A model generated the notes under the pieces. It worked only from the letters and a program-made list of their open reading frames with translations. It was not told the DNA's origin and made no database searches. From Sphingomonas sp. (GTDB lineage: Bacteria > Pseudomonadota > Alphaproteobacteria > Sphingomonadales > Sphingomonadaceae): 64,000 nucleotides of DNA. The stretch's first letter is position 1. Every line of letters starts with the position of its first letter. The stretch spans positions 1,206,995 to 1,270,994 of the forward strand of contig JAHBZH010000001.1 of the NCBI GenBank assembly GCA_019635535.1, in the 5' to 3' direction. Shown piece by piece: positions 8,639-21,164 of this stretch. The position numbers and the translations under genes were made by a program.

Positions 8639-9181
8639 TCAGGCCGCGCCCTCGATCGCCTCCAGCGTCACATTGTCGTTGGTATAGACGCAGATGTCGG
8701 CGGCGATCTTCATCGCCTTGCGGGCGATCGCCTCGGCGTCCTCCTCATAGTCGTAGAGCGCGGTCGCGGCGGCGAGGGCGAAATTGCCGCCCGAGCCGAT
8801 CGCGGCGACGCCGGAGGCCGGCTCCAGCACGTCGCCATTGCCGGTGAGGATCAGGGTCACGTCCCTGTCGGCGACGATCATCATCGCCTCCAGGTTGCGC
8901 AGATACTTGTCGGTGCGCCAGTCCTTGGCGAGCTCGACGGCGGCGCGCATGAGCTGGCCGTTATGCTGCTCCAGCTTGCGCTCCAGCCGCTCGAACAAAG
9001 TGAAGGCGTCGGCGGTCGCGCCGGCGAAGCCCGCCACCACCTTGCCGTCCCCGATCCGGCGGACCTTCTTCGCATTGGGCTTGATCACCGTCGATTGCAG
9101 CGACACCTGCCCGTCGCCGGCGACCACCGCCTTGCCGTTCTTGCGCACGCCGACGATCGTCGTGCCATGCCAGCTTTCCAT
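8639..9181 (-). CDS. hslV: HslV, peptidase of the HslUV protease
   Basis: The proteasome-like N-terminal-threonine peptidase that partners HslU. The 180-residue precursor begins [14 protein letters not shown]. Processing before the first Thr (residue 7) would expose the catalytic nucleophile. Other family marks are VAGDGQVS and the [14 protein letters not shown] segment. The start is the ATG at 9181 with GAGGGAC upstream. A longer open frame upstream is spurious because it overlaps the SRPBCC and ArsR genes. It is the first gene of the row hslV, hydrolase, flavoprotein, hslU. Confidence 0.97.
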   Translation of the reverse strand: MESWHGTTIVGVRKNGKAVVAGDGQVSLQSTVIKPNAKKVRRIGDGKVVAGFAGATADAFTLFERLERKLEQHNGQLMRAAVELAKDWRTDKYLRNLEAMMIVADRDVTLILTGNGDVLEPASGVAAIGSGGNFALAAATALYDYEEDAEAIARKAMKIAADICVYTNDNVTLEAIEGAA

Positions 9182-9237
9182 AAGTCCCTCGCTCCTTGCT
9201 TGCGGGCTATGTGGGACGGGAGCGGCGACGGCGCAAC

Positions 9238-9780
9238 TCAATCGGCTGGCGTGGCCTCCTCGTAATGCGCGTGGAGGCGCTGGACATTGGCCCAGAAGGG
9301 CGTGCGTTCGGCGTCTTCCAGGATTTCCTGCAGCACGGTGAGATGGGCGTGCCAGCCGCCGGAGACGCCGACCAGTTGCCCGCGATCGGGCAGGCGGCGG
9401 TTGGTGAGGACGAGGCGGACCTTGTCGCCTACTTCCGAAAGCTCGAAGCTGACCTCGCTTTCGCTGGACTCCTCGCCCCAGGTGTGGACGAGCAGGTGCG
9501 GCGGCTCGACCCGGATGATATGGCCTTTCATCCGGTGCTCCTTGTCGCCGCCCCATTTGGCGGGCGCGACCTCGCCGGGCAAGGCGAGCTGCCAGTTGCG
9601 CCAGACATAGTTCATCGCGCCGCCGGGGCGCAGATCCATGTCGCCGGCCGCGAGCCACTTCGCCCGCTTGTCGGACTCGGTGAGATACGACCAGACCCGC
9701 TCGATCGGGCCGGGGAGCAGGCGCTCGAAGCGGACCGTGCCGGCTTCGGTGATGACGCCATGGGGAGCTGTGTCGGTCAT
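9238..9780 (-). CDS. SRPBCC (AHSA1-like) protein
   Basis: A 180-residue START/SRPBCC-fold protein of the AHSA1 type. It begins with the typical [20 protein letters not shown] and continues with [17 protein letters not shown] and the [16 protein letters not shown] strand pair. These proteins bind hydrophobic ligands in a helix-grip cavity. Its ATG follows directly on the TGA of the ArsR gene, so the two are translationally coupled. ArsR/SRPBCC pairs are a common arrangement; the ligand and regulated pathway are unknown. Confidence 0.87.
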   Translation of the reverse strand: MTDTAPHGVITEAGTVRFERLLPGPIERVWSYLTESDKRAKWLAAGDMDLRPGGAMNYVWRNWQLALPGEVAPAKWGGDKEHRMKGHIIRVEPPHLLVHTWGEESSESEVSFELSEVGDKVRLVLTNRRLPDRGQLVGVSGGWHAHLTVLQEILEDAERTPFWANVQRLHAHYEEATPAD

Positions 9781-10089
9781 TCAAATTTCTCCATCTTCGT
9801 CCAGAGCGCGCTCGAGGGCGTCGAGGCGGCCGCCCCAGAAATTGCGCATGCGTTCGAACCAGCGCTCCATCTCGGCGAAGCCGTCGGGGTCGAGGCTGTA
9901 GATGCGGCGCTGGCCGTCCACCCTGACCCGCACGAGACCTGCCTCGCGCAGCGTCTTCAGATGCTGCGAGACGGCCGGGGCGCTGATCGGGAAGCCTTCG
10001 CCGATCGCTCCGGCGGTGCGCGCGCCCGTGCCCAGCAGCTCGACGATGGCGAGGCGGGTGGGATCGGCGAGGGCTGCGAATCGGTTCAT
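9781..10089 (-). CDS. ArsR-family transcriptional regulator
   Basis: A 102-residue winged-helix regulator. It has [17 protein letters not shown] at the start, the recognition helix region [18 protein letters not shown] and the wing [14 protein letters not shown]. No metal-binding Cys motif is present, so it belongs to the group of ArsR proteins paired with SRPBCC proteins rather than the metal sensors. It probably represses its own operon through the large palindrome just upstream. Confidence 0.92.
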   Translation of the reverse strand: MNRFAALADPTRLAIVELLGTGARTAGAIGEGFPISAPAVSQHLKTLREAGLVRVRVDGQRRIYSLDPDGFAEMERWFERMRNFWGGRLDALERALDEDGEI

Positions 10090-10099
10090 GCAGATATAA

Positions 10100-10130
10100 T
10101 TCGTATTTCACTTAATTAAGTCAATACGAA
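10100..10130. promoter_or_regulatory. ArsR operator over the promoter
   Basis: Nested dyads on one centre: outer arms TTCGTATT (10100-10107) and AATACGAA (10123-10130), inner palindrome ACTTAATTAAGT (10110-10121). On the minus strand it overlaps a -35-like TTGACT and an AT-rich -10 region leading to the ArsR start. This is the expected layout for autorepression. Confidence 0.7.
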
Positions 10131-10131
10131 A

Positions 10132-10404
10132 CTACAGGCGTTCGCTGCCGTCCGGCCGTATACCGGCATCGGCCGCCTTGCGCCCGGCAGGGGAGGAGCC
10201 GAATTCGTAGCCGATCACCGTCGAGCCCCAGCCCAGCACGAGGCCGAGCGCGAGCAGCAGGGGCTCGCGATTGCCCTCCGGGATCGGGACGAAATAGAGG
10301 CCGGCGAGGCCGAGCAGCCCGCCGACCAAGGCAACGAGGCCGAGCAGGACGCGATAAGGGCCGCCTTCGCGCGGGGCGGGCTGGGAGATGGGCTGGATAT
10401 CCAT
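10132..10404 (-). CDS. Small two-helix membrane protein
   Basis: A 90-residue protein with two predicted membrane helices: VLLGLVALVGGLLGLAGLYF, and PLLLALGLVLGWGSTVIGY after a short polar turn. Both ends are polar. The start is the ATG at 10404 with GAAAGGAAG upstream. I do not recognise the family. It lies between ligA and the ArsR operon; the operator arms begin one base after its stop codon. Confidence 0.65.
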   Translation of the reverse strand: MDIQPISQPAPREGGPYRVLLGLVALVGGLLGLAGLYFVPIPEGNREPLLLALGLVLGWGSTVIGYEFGSSPAGRKAADAGIRPDGSERL

Positions 10405-10428
10405 GAGTGCTTCCTTTCAAAACGCTCG

Positions 10429-10447
10429 GATAACCCATCTGGTTATC
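10429..10447. promoter_or_regulatory. Small dyad upstream of the 90-aa gene
   Basis: A perfect inverted repeat, GATAACC-CATCT-GGTTATC, lies 25 bases before the start of the small membrane protein gene and 54 bases after the ligA stop. It could be an operator, or the weak hairpin ending ligA transcription; on the minus strand only a short GTTTTG follows. Confidence 0.3.
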
Positions 10448-10500
10448 TGTAGGAAAACGGAAATGCCGGAACGGCGATCGGTCAGGACTGCAGACGGGCC

Positions 10501-14237
<3,737 letters not shown>

Positions 14238-14270
14238 GAACCGGTCTCTGCCATTGCCGGGTTCAGCCGA

Positions 14271-15128
14271 TCAAGATGCCGGCGTGGTCGCCGGCTCTTC
14301 CGCCACTGCGGCCGGGGCGGGCGCCGGCATCGCCGCCGCCCCGCGCCGGTCGTGGCGCTGCATCAGATCGTAGGCGCGCTGATACCAGCGGGTTTCGGGA
14401 TAATTGGCGCCGAGCACGGCGGCGCTGCGCTGCGCCTCTTCGGGAATGCCGAGCGCAAGGTAGGATTCGGTGAGGCGCATCAACGCTTCCGGCGTGTGGC
14501 TGGTCGTTTGATAATCGTCGATCACGCTGCGGAAGCGGATGATCGAGGCGAGCCAGCGATTGCGGCGCTGGTAGAAGCGGCCGATCTCCATCTCCTTGCC
14601 GGCGAGATGGTCGTTGACCAGATCCACCTTGATGCGCGCATCGGCGGCATAAGGCGTGCCCGGATAGCGGCGGATCAGCTCGCCCAGCGCGTCGAGCGCC
14701 TGGCGGGTGATCGCCTGATCGCGAGTCACGTCGCTGATCTGCTCGTAATAATTCAGGGAAATCAGGTAGAGCGCATAAGGCGCGTCGCGGTTGCCCGGAT
14801 GGATCGACAGGAAACGCCGCGCCGATTCGATCGACTTGGTGTGATCGCCCGCGGCATAATAGGAAAAGGCGCTCATCAGCTGCGCGCGGCGCGCCCAGAC
14901 CGAATAGGGATGCTGGCGCTCGACCTCGTCGAAGATCGCGGCGGCCTGTGCATAATTGCGCCGTTCCAGCCGGGTGAAGGCGGCATTGTAGAGCGTGTTC
15001 ACGTCGCGCGCGACGTAACGCTGGTCGATCTTGGTGCGCCCGCCGCCGCCCAGCGTGCCGCAGGCGGCGAGCGGAACGATCGCGGCGACGGCGATGGCGA
15101 GGACAAGGGGGCGGGGAAAGCTGTGCAT
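14271..15128 (-). CDS. bamD: Outer-membrane assembly lipoprotein BamD
   Basis: A 285-residue lipoprotein of the BAM complex, which inserts beta-barrel proteins into the outer membrane. The lipobox is LAAC with the lipidated Cys near residue 23. Five TPR-like helical repeats follow (LYNAAFTRLERRNYAQAAAIFDEV, in shortened form, and successors), including the family-typical HPYSVWARRAQLMSAFSYY region. The C-terminal tail is rich in Ala and Pro and probably disordered. It is the first gene of the bamD-recN-ligA row. Confidence 0.95.
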   Translation of the reverse strand: MHSFPRPLVLAIAVAAIVPLAACGTLGGGGRTKIDQRYVARDVNTLYNAAFTRLERRNYAQAAAIFDEVERQHPYSVWARRAQLMSAFSYYAAGDHTKSIESARRFLSIHPGNRDAPYALYLISLNYYEQISDVTRDQAITRQALDALGELIRRYPGTPYAADARIKVDLVNDHLAGKEMEIGRFYQRRNRWLASIIRFRSVIDDYQTTSHTPEALMRLTESYLALGIPEEAQRSAAVLGANYPETRWYQRAYDLMQRHDRRGAAAMPAPAPAAVAEEPATTPAS

Positions 15129-15256
15129 GGCGGGCTTCTTAGCGGAGCCTCAACGCGAGGCCAAGCGGACTTCGCGCATCCCTTTCGCCGGCTGAACGAC
15201 AGTTTAACGGACGCGCCTTAACCCGGCGATAGGCGACCTGTGGTACGGCGCGCGCG

Positions 15257-16426
15257 ATGCTTCGCGTGCTTACTCTTTCGACTCTCTTCCCCCATGCGGC
15301 GCGGCCGACGCTGGGCGTGTTCGTCGAGCGCCAGACGCTGGAGCTGGCGGCGCGCGACGACGTGGCGCTGGAAGTGGTGTCGCCGGCCGGCCTGCCGGCC
15401 TGGCCGCTGTCGCGCCATCCGCATTATGCTTCGCTCGCAGGATTGCCGGAGACCGAGGACTGGAAAGGACTCGCCGTCCATCGTCCACGCTATCGCGTCT
15501 GGCCCCGCATCGGGCAGGCGGGAGCGGCGCGGCGCATGGCCGATGCCGTGCTGCCGGTGCTGCGCGAGATCAGGGCGCGCTTCCCCTTCGACGTGATCGA
15601 TGCCCAGTTCTTCTGGCCGGACGGGCCGGCGGCGGTCCGGCTTGGCCGGGCGCTTGGCGTGCCGGTCTCGATCAAGGCGCGGGGCAGCGATATCCACGTC
15701 TGGGGCATGCGGCCGGGGATCGGCGAGCAGGTGATCGCGGCGGGGCGGGCGGCGGACGGCCTGCTCGCGGTCAGCGCGGCGCTGAAGCGGGACATGGCGG
15801 CGCTCGGCATGCCGGACGACCGTATCCGGGTCCATCATACCGGCATCGACCTTGAGCGCTTCCGCCCGGCCGACCGCGCGGCGGCGAAGGCCAGGCTCGG
15901 CGTGGACGGGCCGCTGCTGATCGGCGTCGGCGCGCTGGTCGAGCGCAAGGGGCATCATCTGACGATTGAGGCTTTGCGGCGGCTACCCGGCGCAACGCTG
16001 ATCGTGGTCGGCGACGGCCCGGAGCGGGCGGGGCTGGCGCGGCGCGCAGCGCGACTCGGAGTCGAGGACCGGGTGCGCTTTGTCGGCAACCGACCGCATG
16101 CGGAACTGCCCGCTTTGTTCGCCGCAGCCGATGCGAGCGTGCTGCCGACGGTGTCCGAGGGGCTTGCCAATGCCTGGGTCGAATCGCTGGCCTGCGGCAC
16201 GCCGGTCGTCACCTGCGACGTGGGCGGTGCGCGGGAGATCATCGACGGACCGGCGGCGGGGCGGCTTGTCGCACGCAATGCCGAATCGATCGCCGGCGCA
16301 GTCGCCGAGCTGCTCGCCGCGCCGCCCGATCCGGCCGAGGTGCGCCGCGTCGCCGAACGATTCGGCTGGGACTGGAACCGGGACGAATTGTTCGCGCATC
16401 TGTGCGGGCTGGCACGGCGGAGCTGA
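15257..16426 (+). CDS. GT4-family glycosyltransferase
   Basis: A 389-residue GT-B fold transferase. The N-terminal half is a glycosyltransferase-4-like domain (STLFPHAARPTLGVFVERQ, later SIKARGSDIH). The C-terminal half carries GVGALVERKGHH, a sugar-nucleotide region and the retaining GT4 motif PTVSEGLANAWVESLACGTP, in which the catalytic Glu pair lies. It probably adds a sugar to a surface polysaccharide or lipid; donor and acceptor are unknown. The ribosome site is weak. No polysaccharide cluster surrounds it. Confidence 0.88.
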   Translation: MLRVLTLSTLFPHAARPTLGVFVERQTLELAARDDVALEVVSPAGLPAWPLSRHPHYASLAGLPETEDWKGLAVHRPRYRVWPRIGQAGAARRMADAVLPVLREIRARFPFDVIDAQFFWPDGPAAVRLGRALGVPVSIKARGSDIHVWGMRPGIGEQVIAAGRAADGLLAVSAALKRDMAALGMPDDRIRVHHTGIDLERFRPADRAAAKARLGVDGPLLIGVGALVERKGHHLTIEALRRLPGATLIVVGDGPERAGLARRAARLGVEDRVRFVGNRPHAELPALFAAADASVLPTVSEGLANAWVESLACGTPVVTCDVGGAREIIDGPAAGRLVARNAESIAGAVAELLAAPPDPAEVRRVAERFGWDWNRDELFAHLCGLARRS

Positions 16427-16740
16427 GGGCGTTCAGCCTTCGTCCATATTGGTGAGGCTATCGAAGACGCTTGAGGGCGGCGTTCTTCCCTAGAGGCGTC
16501 GCCCGACTTGCATCCGGCGCCTGTCCGGCTCGCCTCTCCCTCGCGATCAAGCCCTTGCGCGGCCCATGAAAAGCTGTGAACCTTCGCGTTCATGCGACTC
16601 TTCGGGGAAGGGGAGGCGTTGCGCCATCCGATTCATCGTTCGAGCCGTCTCGCGCGCCCGTGACTTGTCTTATTTGAGTCATCGGGCCGACATAGCTGGG
16701 GGCGTCATGGCCCGGTTCGGGGAGGGATTCGGTTTCGTCG
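16427..16740 (+). other. Intergenic gap before the gsp operon
   Basis: A 314-base gap. It holds an imperfect hairpin (GGGCGGCG at 16475-16482 with CGTCGCCC at 16497-16504) that may end the glycosyltransferase transcript. The gsp promoter must lie here, but no convincing -35/-10 pair is visible. A 63-codon frame at 16566-16757 overlaps the gspC start and is not believable as a gene. Confidence 0.5.
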
Positions 16741-17550
16741 ATGCGCCTGGAGACTGATCCGCGCACCGCCCGGCTGTTCGGCCGGCTGTCCCGCCCGACT
16801 CCCGCGACCGTGCTGGAGCTGGCGCTGATCGGGCTCGTCGCGGTGCAGGCGGCGCGGCTGGTCTGGACGACCGTGACGCCGCTCGGCCCGCTCGGCGACT
16901 GGCAGGCGCCCGCCGCGCTGACGGGACCGGCGCAAGGCGGCGCGCTCGGCAGCTTCGATCCCTTCTTCCGGCTCGCCGAGGGCGGGCCGGCGGTGATAAC
17001 CGGGCTCAACCTGCAATTGTTCGGCGTGCGCGAGGACCGGGCGACCGGCCGGGGATCGGCGATCGTCCAGCTGCCCGACGGCAGCCAAAGCAGCTTCGCG
17101 GTGGGCGAGGAGATCATGCCCGGCGTGACGCTGGTCGCGGTCGGTTTCGACAGCATCACGATCGACCGGGGCGGCACGCGCGAGCAGCTCTTCCTCGACC
17201 AGTCCACGCCCGCGCCCGCAGCGGCGCCGACCGGCGAGACCACGGCGACGCAGGTGCCGGTTCCCGTCATCTCGGCCACGCCCCAAGCCGCGCCGGGCGC
17301 CGCGCCGCTGCGTTTCGAGCCGCGCGTCGGCGAGAACCAGATCGACGGCCTGACCGTTGCGCCGGGCGGCGACGGCGGGGCCGCCTTCCGGGCCGCCGGC
17401 TTCCAGCCCGGCGACGTGATCGTCGCGGTGAACGGCCAGCGCGTCACCTCGTCCGCCCAAGCCGAGCAGGCGCTGCGCGCCGGGGTCGGCACGGCGACGC
17501 TGACCGTCGAGCGGGGCGGCCGCAACGTGCAGATTTCGGTGAGGTTCTAG
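16741..17550 (+). CDS. gspC: Type II secretion protein GspC
   Basis: The inner-membrane protein that links the secretin to the inner-membrane platform of the type II secretion system. It has 269 residues: a short cytoplasmic start, one membrane helix (VLELALIGLVAVQAARLV), a homology region in the periplasm (ITGLNLQLFGVREDRATGRG), a Pro/Ala-rich linker, and a C-terminal PDZ-like domain (FQPGDVIVAVNGQRV). The ATG at 16741 has no close ribosome site, so the start is less certain. Its TAG is followed at once by the gspD GTG. Confidence 0.9.
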   Translation: MRLETDPRTARLFGRLSRPTPATVLELALIGLVAVQAARLVWTTVTPLGPLGDWQAPAALTGPAQGGALGSFDPFFRLAEGGPAVITGLNLQLFGVREDRATGRGSAIVQLPDGSQSSFAVGEEIMPGVTLVAVGFDSITIDRGGTREQLFLDQSTPAPAAAPTGETTATQVPVPVISATPQAAPGAAPLRFEPRVGENQIDGLTVAPGGDGGAAFRAAGFQPGDVIVAVNGQRVTSSAQAEQALRAGVGTATLTVERGGRNVQISVRF

Positions 17551-19644
17551 GTGAAGCGTTTTTCCATCGCTCTGGCATTGGCGCTGGCCGCCACCTCGCT
17601 CGCACCCGTCGCGCCCGCGTCCGCGCAATATGTGCTGAACCTGCGCGAGGCGGACGTGCGCGCCTTCATCCAGGATGCGTCGCGGGTGACGGGGCGGACC
17701 TTCATCATCGATCCGGCGGTGCAGGGGCGCGTTTCGGTCGTCACCGAGCGCCCGCTGTCGCGCAGCGAATATTTCGAGCTGTTCCTCTCCACCCTGCGCG
17801 CCAACGGCTATGTCGCGGTGCCGGCGGCCGGCGGGGCGCTGCGGGTGCAGCCGGTGGCGGGCGCGTCCGCCTCGGCCCCGCTCGGCGGATCGCAGCGGGC
17901 GGGTACGAGCGGCTTCGTCACCGAGATTTTCCGGGTGCGCCGGGTGGACGCGGCGGCGGCGGTCGAGACGCTGCGCCCGCTGGTCAGCCGCGACGGGTCG
18001 ATCACGGCCGGACGCGGATCGATCATCGTCTCCGACTTCGCCGACAATGTCCGCCGGGTGCGCGCGGCGCTCGCCCAGATCGACGTGGACAGCGCCGTCA
18101 CCCGGCTGATCGGCCTCGACAATGCCGGCGCGCGCGAGATCGCCGCCGCCTTGCGCGAGCTGGCTGGCGAAGGCGTTTCGGTCGTGCCGGTGGACAGCGC
18201 CAATTCGATCGCACTGCGCGGCGACGCGGCCTCGATCGCGCAACTGGCCACAATCGCGCACGAACTGGACGCGCGGGCGGCGAGCGGCAGCGAGATCCGC
18301 GTCGTCTTCCTCGAACATGCCGACGCCGAGCAATTGCTGCCGGTTCTCCAGACCCTGTTGGGCCAGACCGCGACCCAGCCGATGACATCGCCGCGGCCGG
18401 CGGCGCGCAATCCCTCCGGCCGCAGCACGAGCGGCGGGCCCAGCATGGCGGGCGACAGCTCCGCCCCGGCGCCGGCTGCGCCGGTTGCCGCCGCGCCCGC
18501 CGGGGAAGCGCCGCTCGCCGCGCGCAGCGCCACCGTCACCCGCTTCGCCGGGGCCAATGCGATCGTCATCTCGGCGACGCCGGACATACAGCGGATGCTG
18601 GGCGAAGTGATCCGCCAGCTCGACGTGCGCCGCCAGCAGGTGCTGGTCGAGGCGATCATCGTCGAGATTTCGGAAGGCGCGGCGCAGCAGCTCGGCGTCC
18701 AGCTCTTCCTGTCGGGACTGCGCGGTTCCAACATCCCCTTCGCCGTCACCAATTATTCCAACATCGCCCCGAACATGAACCTCGTCGCCGGCGCGATCGC
18801 GGCAGAGGAGCTGGGCGCTTCGGAGGAATTGACCGAGCAGCTGCGCGACGCCGCGATCGGCAGCCTGGCCGGGGCGACCGGCGGGATCGGCGGCGGCATC
18901 ATCCGCAGCGGCAACGCGATCTTCGGCGCGATCGTCAACGCGGTGCGCAACGACAACCAATCCAACCTGCTCTCCACCCCGTCGATCATGACTTTGGACA
19001 ACGAGCAGGCCTATTTCCTGGTCGGCCAGGAAATCCCGATCACCACCGGCGAGGCATTGAGCCCCAATTTCGACAACGCCTTCCGCACCGTGCAGCGCCA
19101 GAATGTCGGCATCACGCTGGAGGTCCGGCCGCAGATCAATGCCGGTGGTTCGATCCGGCTCGACATCCGCCAGGAGGTGAGCTCGATCGCCGGGCGGCTT
19201 TCGACCACCAATCCCGAGATCATCCTCAACAAGCGCGAGCTGGAGACGACGATCACGGTGGACGACGGCGAGATCGTCGGGATCGGCGGGCTGCTGGACG
19301 AGAATGAGCGGCGCACGCTGGAGCGCGTGCCTGTGCTCGGCGACATCCCGATCATCGGCCAGCTCTTCCGTTCGCGCGGGCGGGAGCGGGCGCGGACCAA
19401 TCTGATGGTCTTCATCCGGCCGACGATCATGCGCACCGCCGCCGATGCGCGGGCGATGAGCGCACGTCGCTACGATTATGCGCGCGGCCAGCAATTGCTC
19501 GGCAATCCGGACCGCGAGCCCTCGCTGGACGAGCTGGTGCGCGATTATCTCGGCACCGTGCCGCCATCGGCGAGCGCACCGGGGCCGCAGGACCAGGTGG
19601 TGACGCCGGTGGAGGTTCCGCCGAGCGCGGCCGAACCGCGATGA
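17551..19644 (+). CDS. gspD: Type II secretion secretin GspD
   Basis: Forms the outer-membrane gate of the type II secretion system. It has 697 residues: a signal peptide ending ASAQ, an N0 domain (YVLNLREADVRAFIQDASRVTG, in shortened form), three N-domain repeats, a long Ser/Pro/Ala linker near residues 270-325, and the secretin core with LSTPSIMTLDN, VGQEIPITTG and VPVLGDIPIIGQLF. It starts with GTG directly after the gspC stop. A Pro-rich tail follows the S-domain region. No pilotin gene is visible. Confidence 0.97.
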   Translation: MKRFSIALALALAATSLAPVAPASAQYVLNLREADVRAFIQDASRVTGRTFIIDPAVQGRVSVVTERPLSRSEYFELFLSTLRANGYVAVPAAGGALRVQPVAGASASAPLGGSQRAGTSGFVTEIFRVRRVDAAAAVETLRPLVSRDGSITAGRGSIIVSDFADNVRRVRAALAQIDVDSAVTRLIGLDNAGAREIAAALRELAGEGVSVVPVDSANSIALRGDAASIAQLATIAHELDARAASGSEIRVVFLEHADAEQLLPVLQTLLGQTATQPMTSPRPAARNPSGRSTSGGPSMAGDSSAPAPAAPVAAAPAGEAPLAARSATVTRFAGANAIVISATPDIQRMLGEVIRQLDVRRQQVLVEAIIVEISEGAAQQLGVQLFLSGLRGSNIPFAVTNYSNIAPNMNLVAGAIAAEELGASEELTEQLRDAAIGSLAGATGGIGGGIIRSGNAIFGAIVNAVRNDNQSNLLSTPSIMTLDNEQAYFLVGQEIPITTGEALSPNFDNAFRTVQRQNVGITLEVRPQINAGGSIRLDIRQEVSSIAGRLSTTNPEIILNKRELETTITVDDGEIVGIGGLLDENERRTLERVPVLGDIPIIGQLFRSRGRERARTNLMVFIRPTIMRTAADARAMSARRYDYARGQQLLGNPDREPSLDELVRDYLGTVPPSASAPGPQDQVVTPVEVPPSAAEPR

Positions 19645-21164
19645 GGATCGCGCGCGGCGAGGAGAGCGAGACGGCCATCCCCGCCGAAGCGCCGGCGCGC
19701 ATCCCCTATGCCTTCGCCCGCCGCCACGGCTTCGCCGCGACCGGCGAGACCGAGGGGCGGCTGGACGTCGCGATGCGGGAAGGGGCGGACCCGGCGAACA
19801 TCGTCGAGCTCAGGCGCTTCCTCGCCCGGCCTTTCGCGCTCCAGCCGGTCAGCGCGCCGGACTTCGACCGGCTGCTCTCCGATCTCTACGGCGCCGGGGC
19901 GGGGGTCGCGGCGGACGCGGCCGATTCGCTCGGCTTCGGCGACGATCTCGGCCATCTCGCCGCCGCTTTGCCCAGCGCCGACGACCTGCTCGACACGTCC
20001 GACGACGCGCCGGCCATCCGCCTGATCAACGGCATCATCGCCGATGCCGCGCGTCAGGGCGTCAGCGACATCCATATCGAGCCCTACGAGACCGGGCTGG
20101 TCGTCCGGATGCGGATGGACGGCGTGCTGCGCGAAACGCTGCGCATGCCGCCCCATGTCGCGCCGGTCGTGGTGAGCCGCGTCAAGGTGATGGCCCGGCT
20201 CGACATCGCCGAACGCCGGTTGCCGCAGGACGGGCGGATCGGGCTGACGCTGGGCGGCAAGCTGATCGACGTGCGCGTGTCCACTTTGCCGAGCCGGGCG
20301 GGCGAGCGGGTCGTGCTGCGTATCCTCGACAAGGACAATGCCGGCATCGGGCTCGACCAGATCGGCATGAGCGACGCGGTGAAGCGCCTGTTCACCGAGG
20401 CGCTGGGCGAGCCGAACGGGATCGTGCTCGTCACCGGGCCGACCGGATCGGGCAAGACGACGACGCTCTATGCCGGCCTCAAGCTCTTGAACGACGGGAG
20501 CCGCAACATCCTCACCGTCGAAGACCCGGTCGAATATGCGGTGGACGGGGTCGGCCAGACGCAGATCAATCCGCAGGTTGGGCTGACCTTCGCGACGGGC
20601 TTGCGCGCCATCCTGCGGCAGGATCCGGACACGGTGATGGTCGGCGAGATCCGCGACCGCGAGACGGCGGAGATCGCCGTGCAGGCGGCGCTGACCGGGC
20701 ATCTCGTCCTCTCCACCGTCCACACCAACGATTCGGTCGGCGCGATCACGCGGCTCAGGGACATGAAGGTCGAGCCCTTCCTGATCGCCTCGACGGTGCG
20801 CGCGGTGCTCGCCCAGCGGCTGGTGCGGCGGCTGTGCGCCGAATGCCGGCGCCCGGTCGAAGCGGTCGGCTCCCTCGCCGAAACGCTGGGGATCGCGGCG
20901 GGGGCGACGGTCTATGAGCCGGTCGGCTGCCCGGCCTGTGCGAACAGCGGCTACAGGGGCCGGATCGGCCTGTTCGAAGCGGTGAAGGTGGACGAGACGA
21001 TCCGGCGCCTGATCAATGCCGGCGACGACGAGGCCGCGATCGCCGGCCATGCCTTCCGCGCCGCGCCGACCCTTTCCGGCGCGGCGCGGGAGCTGGTGCT
21101 GGCCGGCACGACCAGTCCGGAGGAGGCGGTGCGCGTGTCGCGGCATGAGGGCGGCGATGCCTGA
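19641..21164 (+). CDS. gspE: Type II secretion ATPase GspE
   Basis: The cytoplasmic ATPase that powers pseudopilus assembly. It has 507 residues: an N-terminal N1E-like domain, then Walker A GPTGSGKTTT, the Asp box (LTVEDPVEYAV), Walker B (DPDTVMVGEIRDRETAEIA) and the His box (STVHTNDS). A four-cysteine zinc motif follows, with CAEC and CPAC pairs about 35 residues apart. Its ATG overlaps the gspD TGA by four bases. Confidence 0.97.
   Translation: MRIARGEESETAIPAEAPARIPYAFARRHGFAATGETEGRLDVAMREGADPANIVELRRFLARPFALQPVSAPDFDRLLSDLYGAGAGVAADAADSLGFGDDLGHLAAALPSADDLLDTSDDAPAIRLINGIIADAARQGVSDIHIEPYETGLVVRMRMDGVLRETLRMPPHVAPVVVSRVKVMARLDIAERRLPQDGRIGLTLGGKLIDVRVSTLPSRAGERVVLRILDKDNAGIGLDQIGMSDAVKRLFTEALGEPNGIVLVTGPTGSGKTTTLYAGLKLLNDGSRNILTVEDPVEYAVDGVGQTQINPQVGLTFATGLRAILRQDPDTVMVGEIRDRETAEIAVQAALTGHLVLSTVHTNDSVGAITRLRDMKVEPFLIASTVRAVLAQRLVRRLCAECRRPVEAVGSLAETLGIAAGATVYEPVGCPACANSGYRGRIGLFEAVKVDETIRRLINAGDDEAAIAGHAFRAAPTLSGAARELVLAGTTSPEEAVRVSRHEGGDA

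Noticed and set aside
16566..16757. 63-codon frame before gspC
   Set aside because: Overlaps the gspC start, has no ribosome site and no recognisable content.
16705..19494. 929-codon open frame antisense to gspC and gspD
   Set aside because: Composition is Arg/Gly/Asp/His-rich without any domain, and the opposite strand carries two clear secretion genes. It is a GC-driven shadow.
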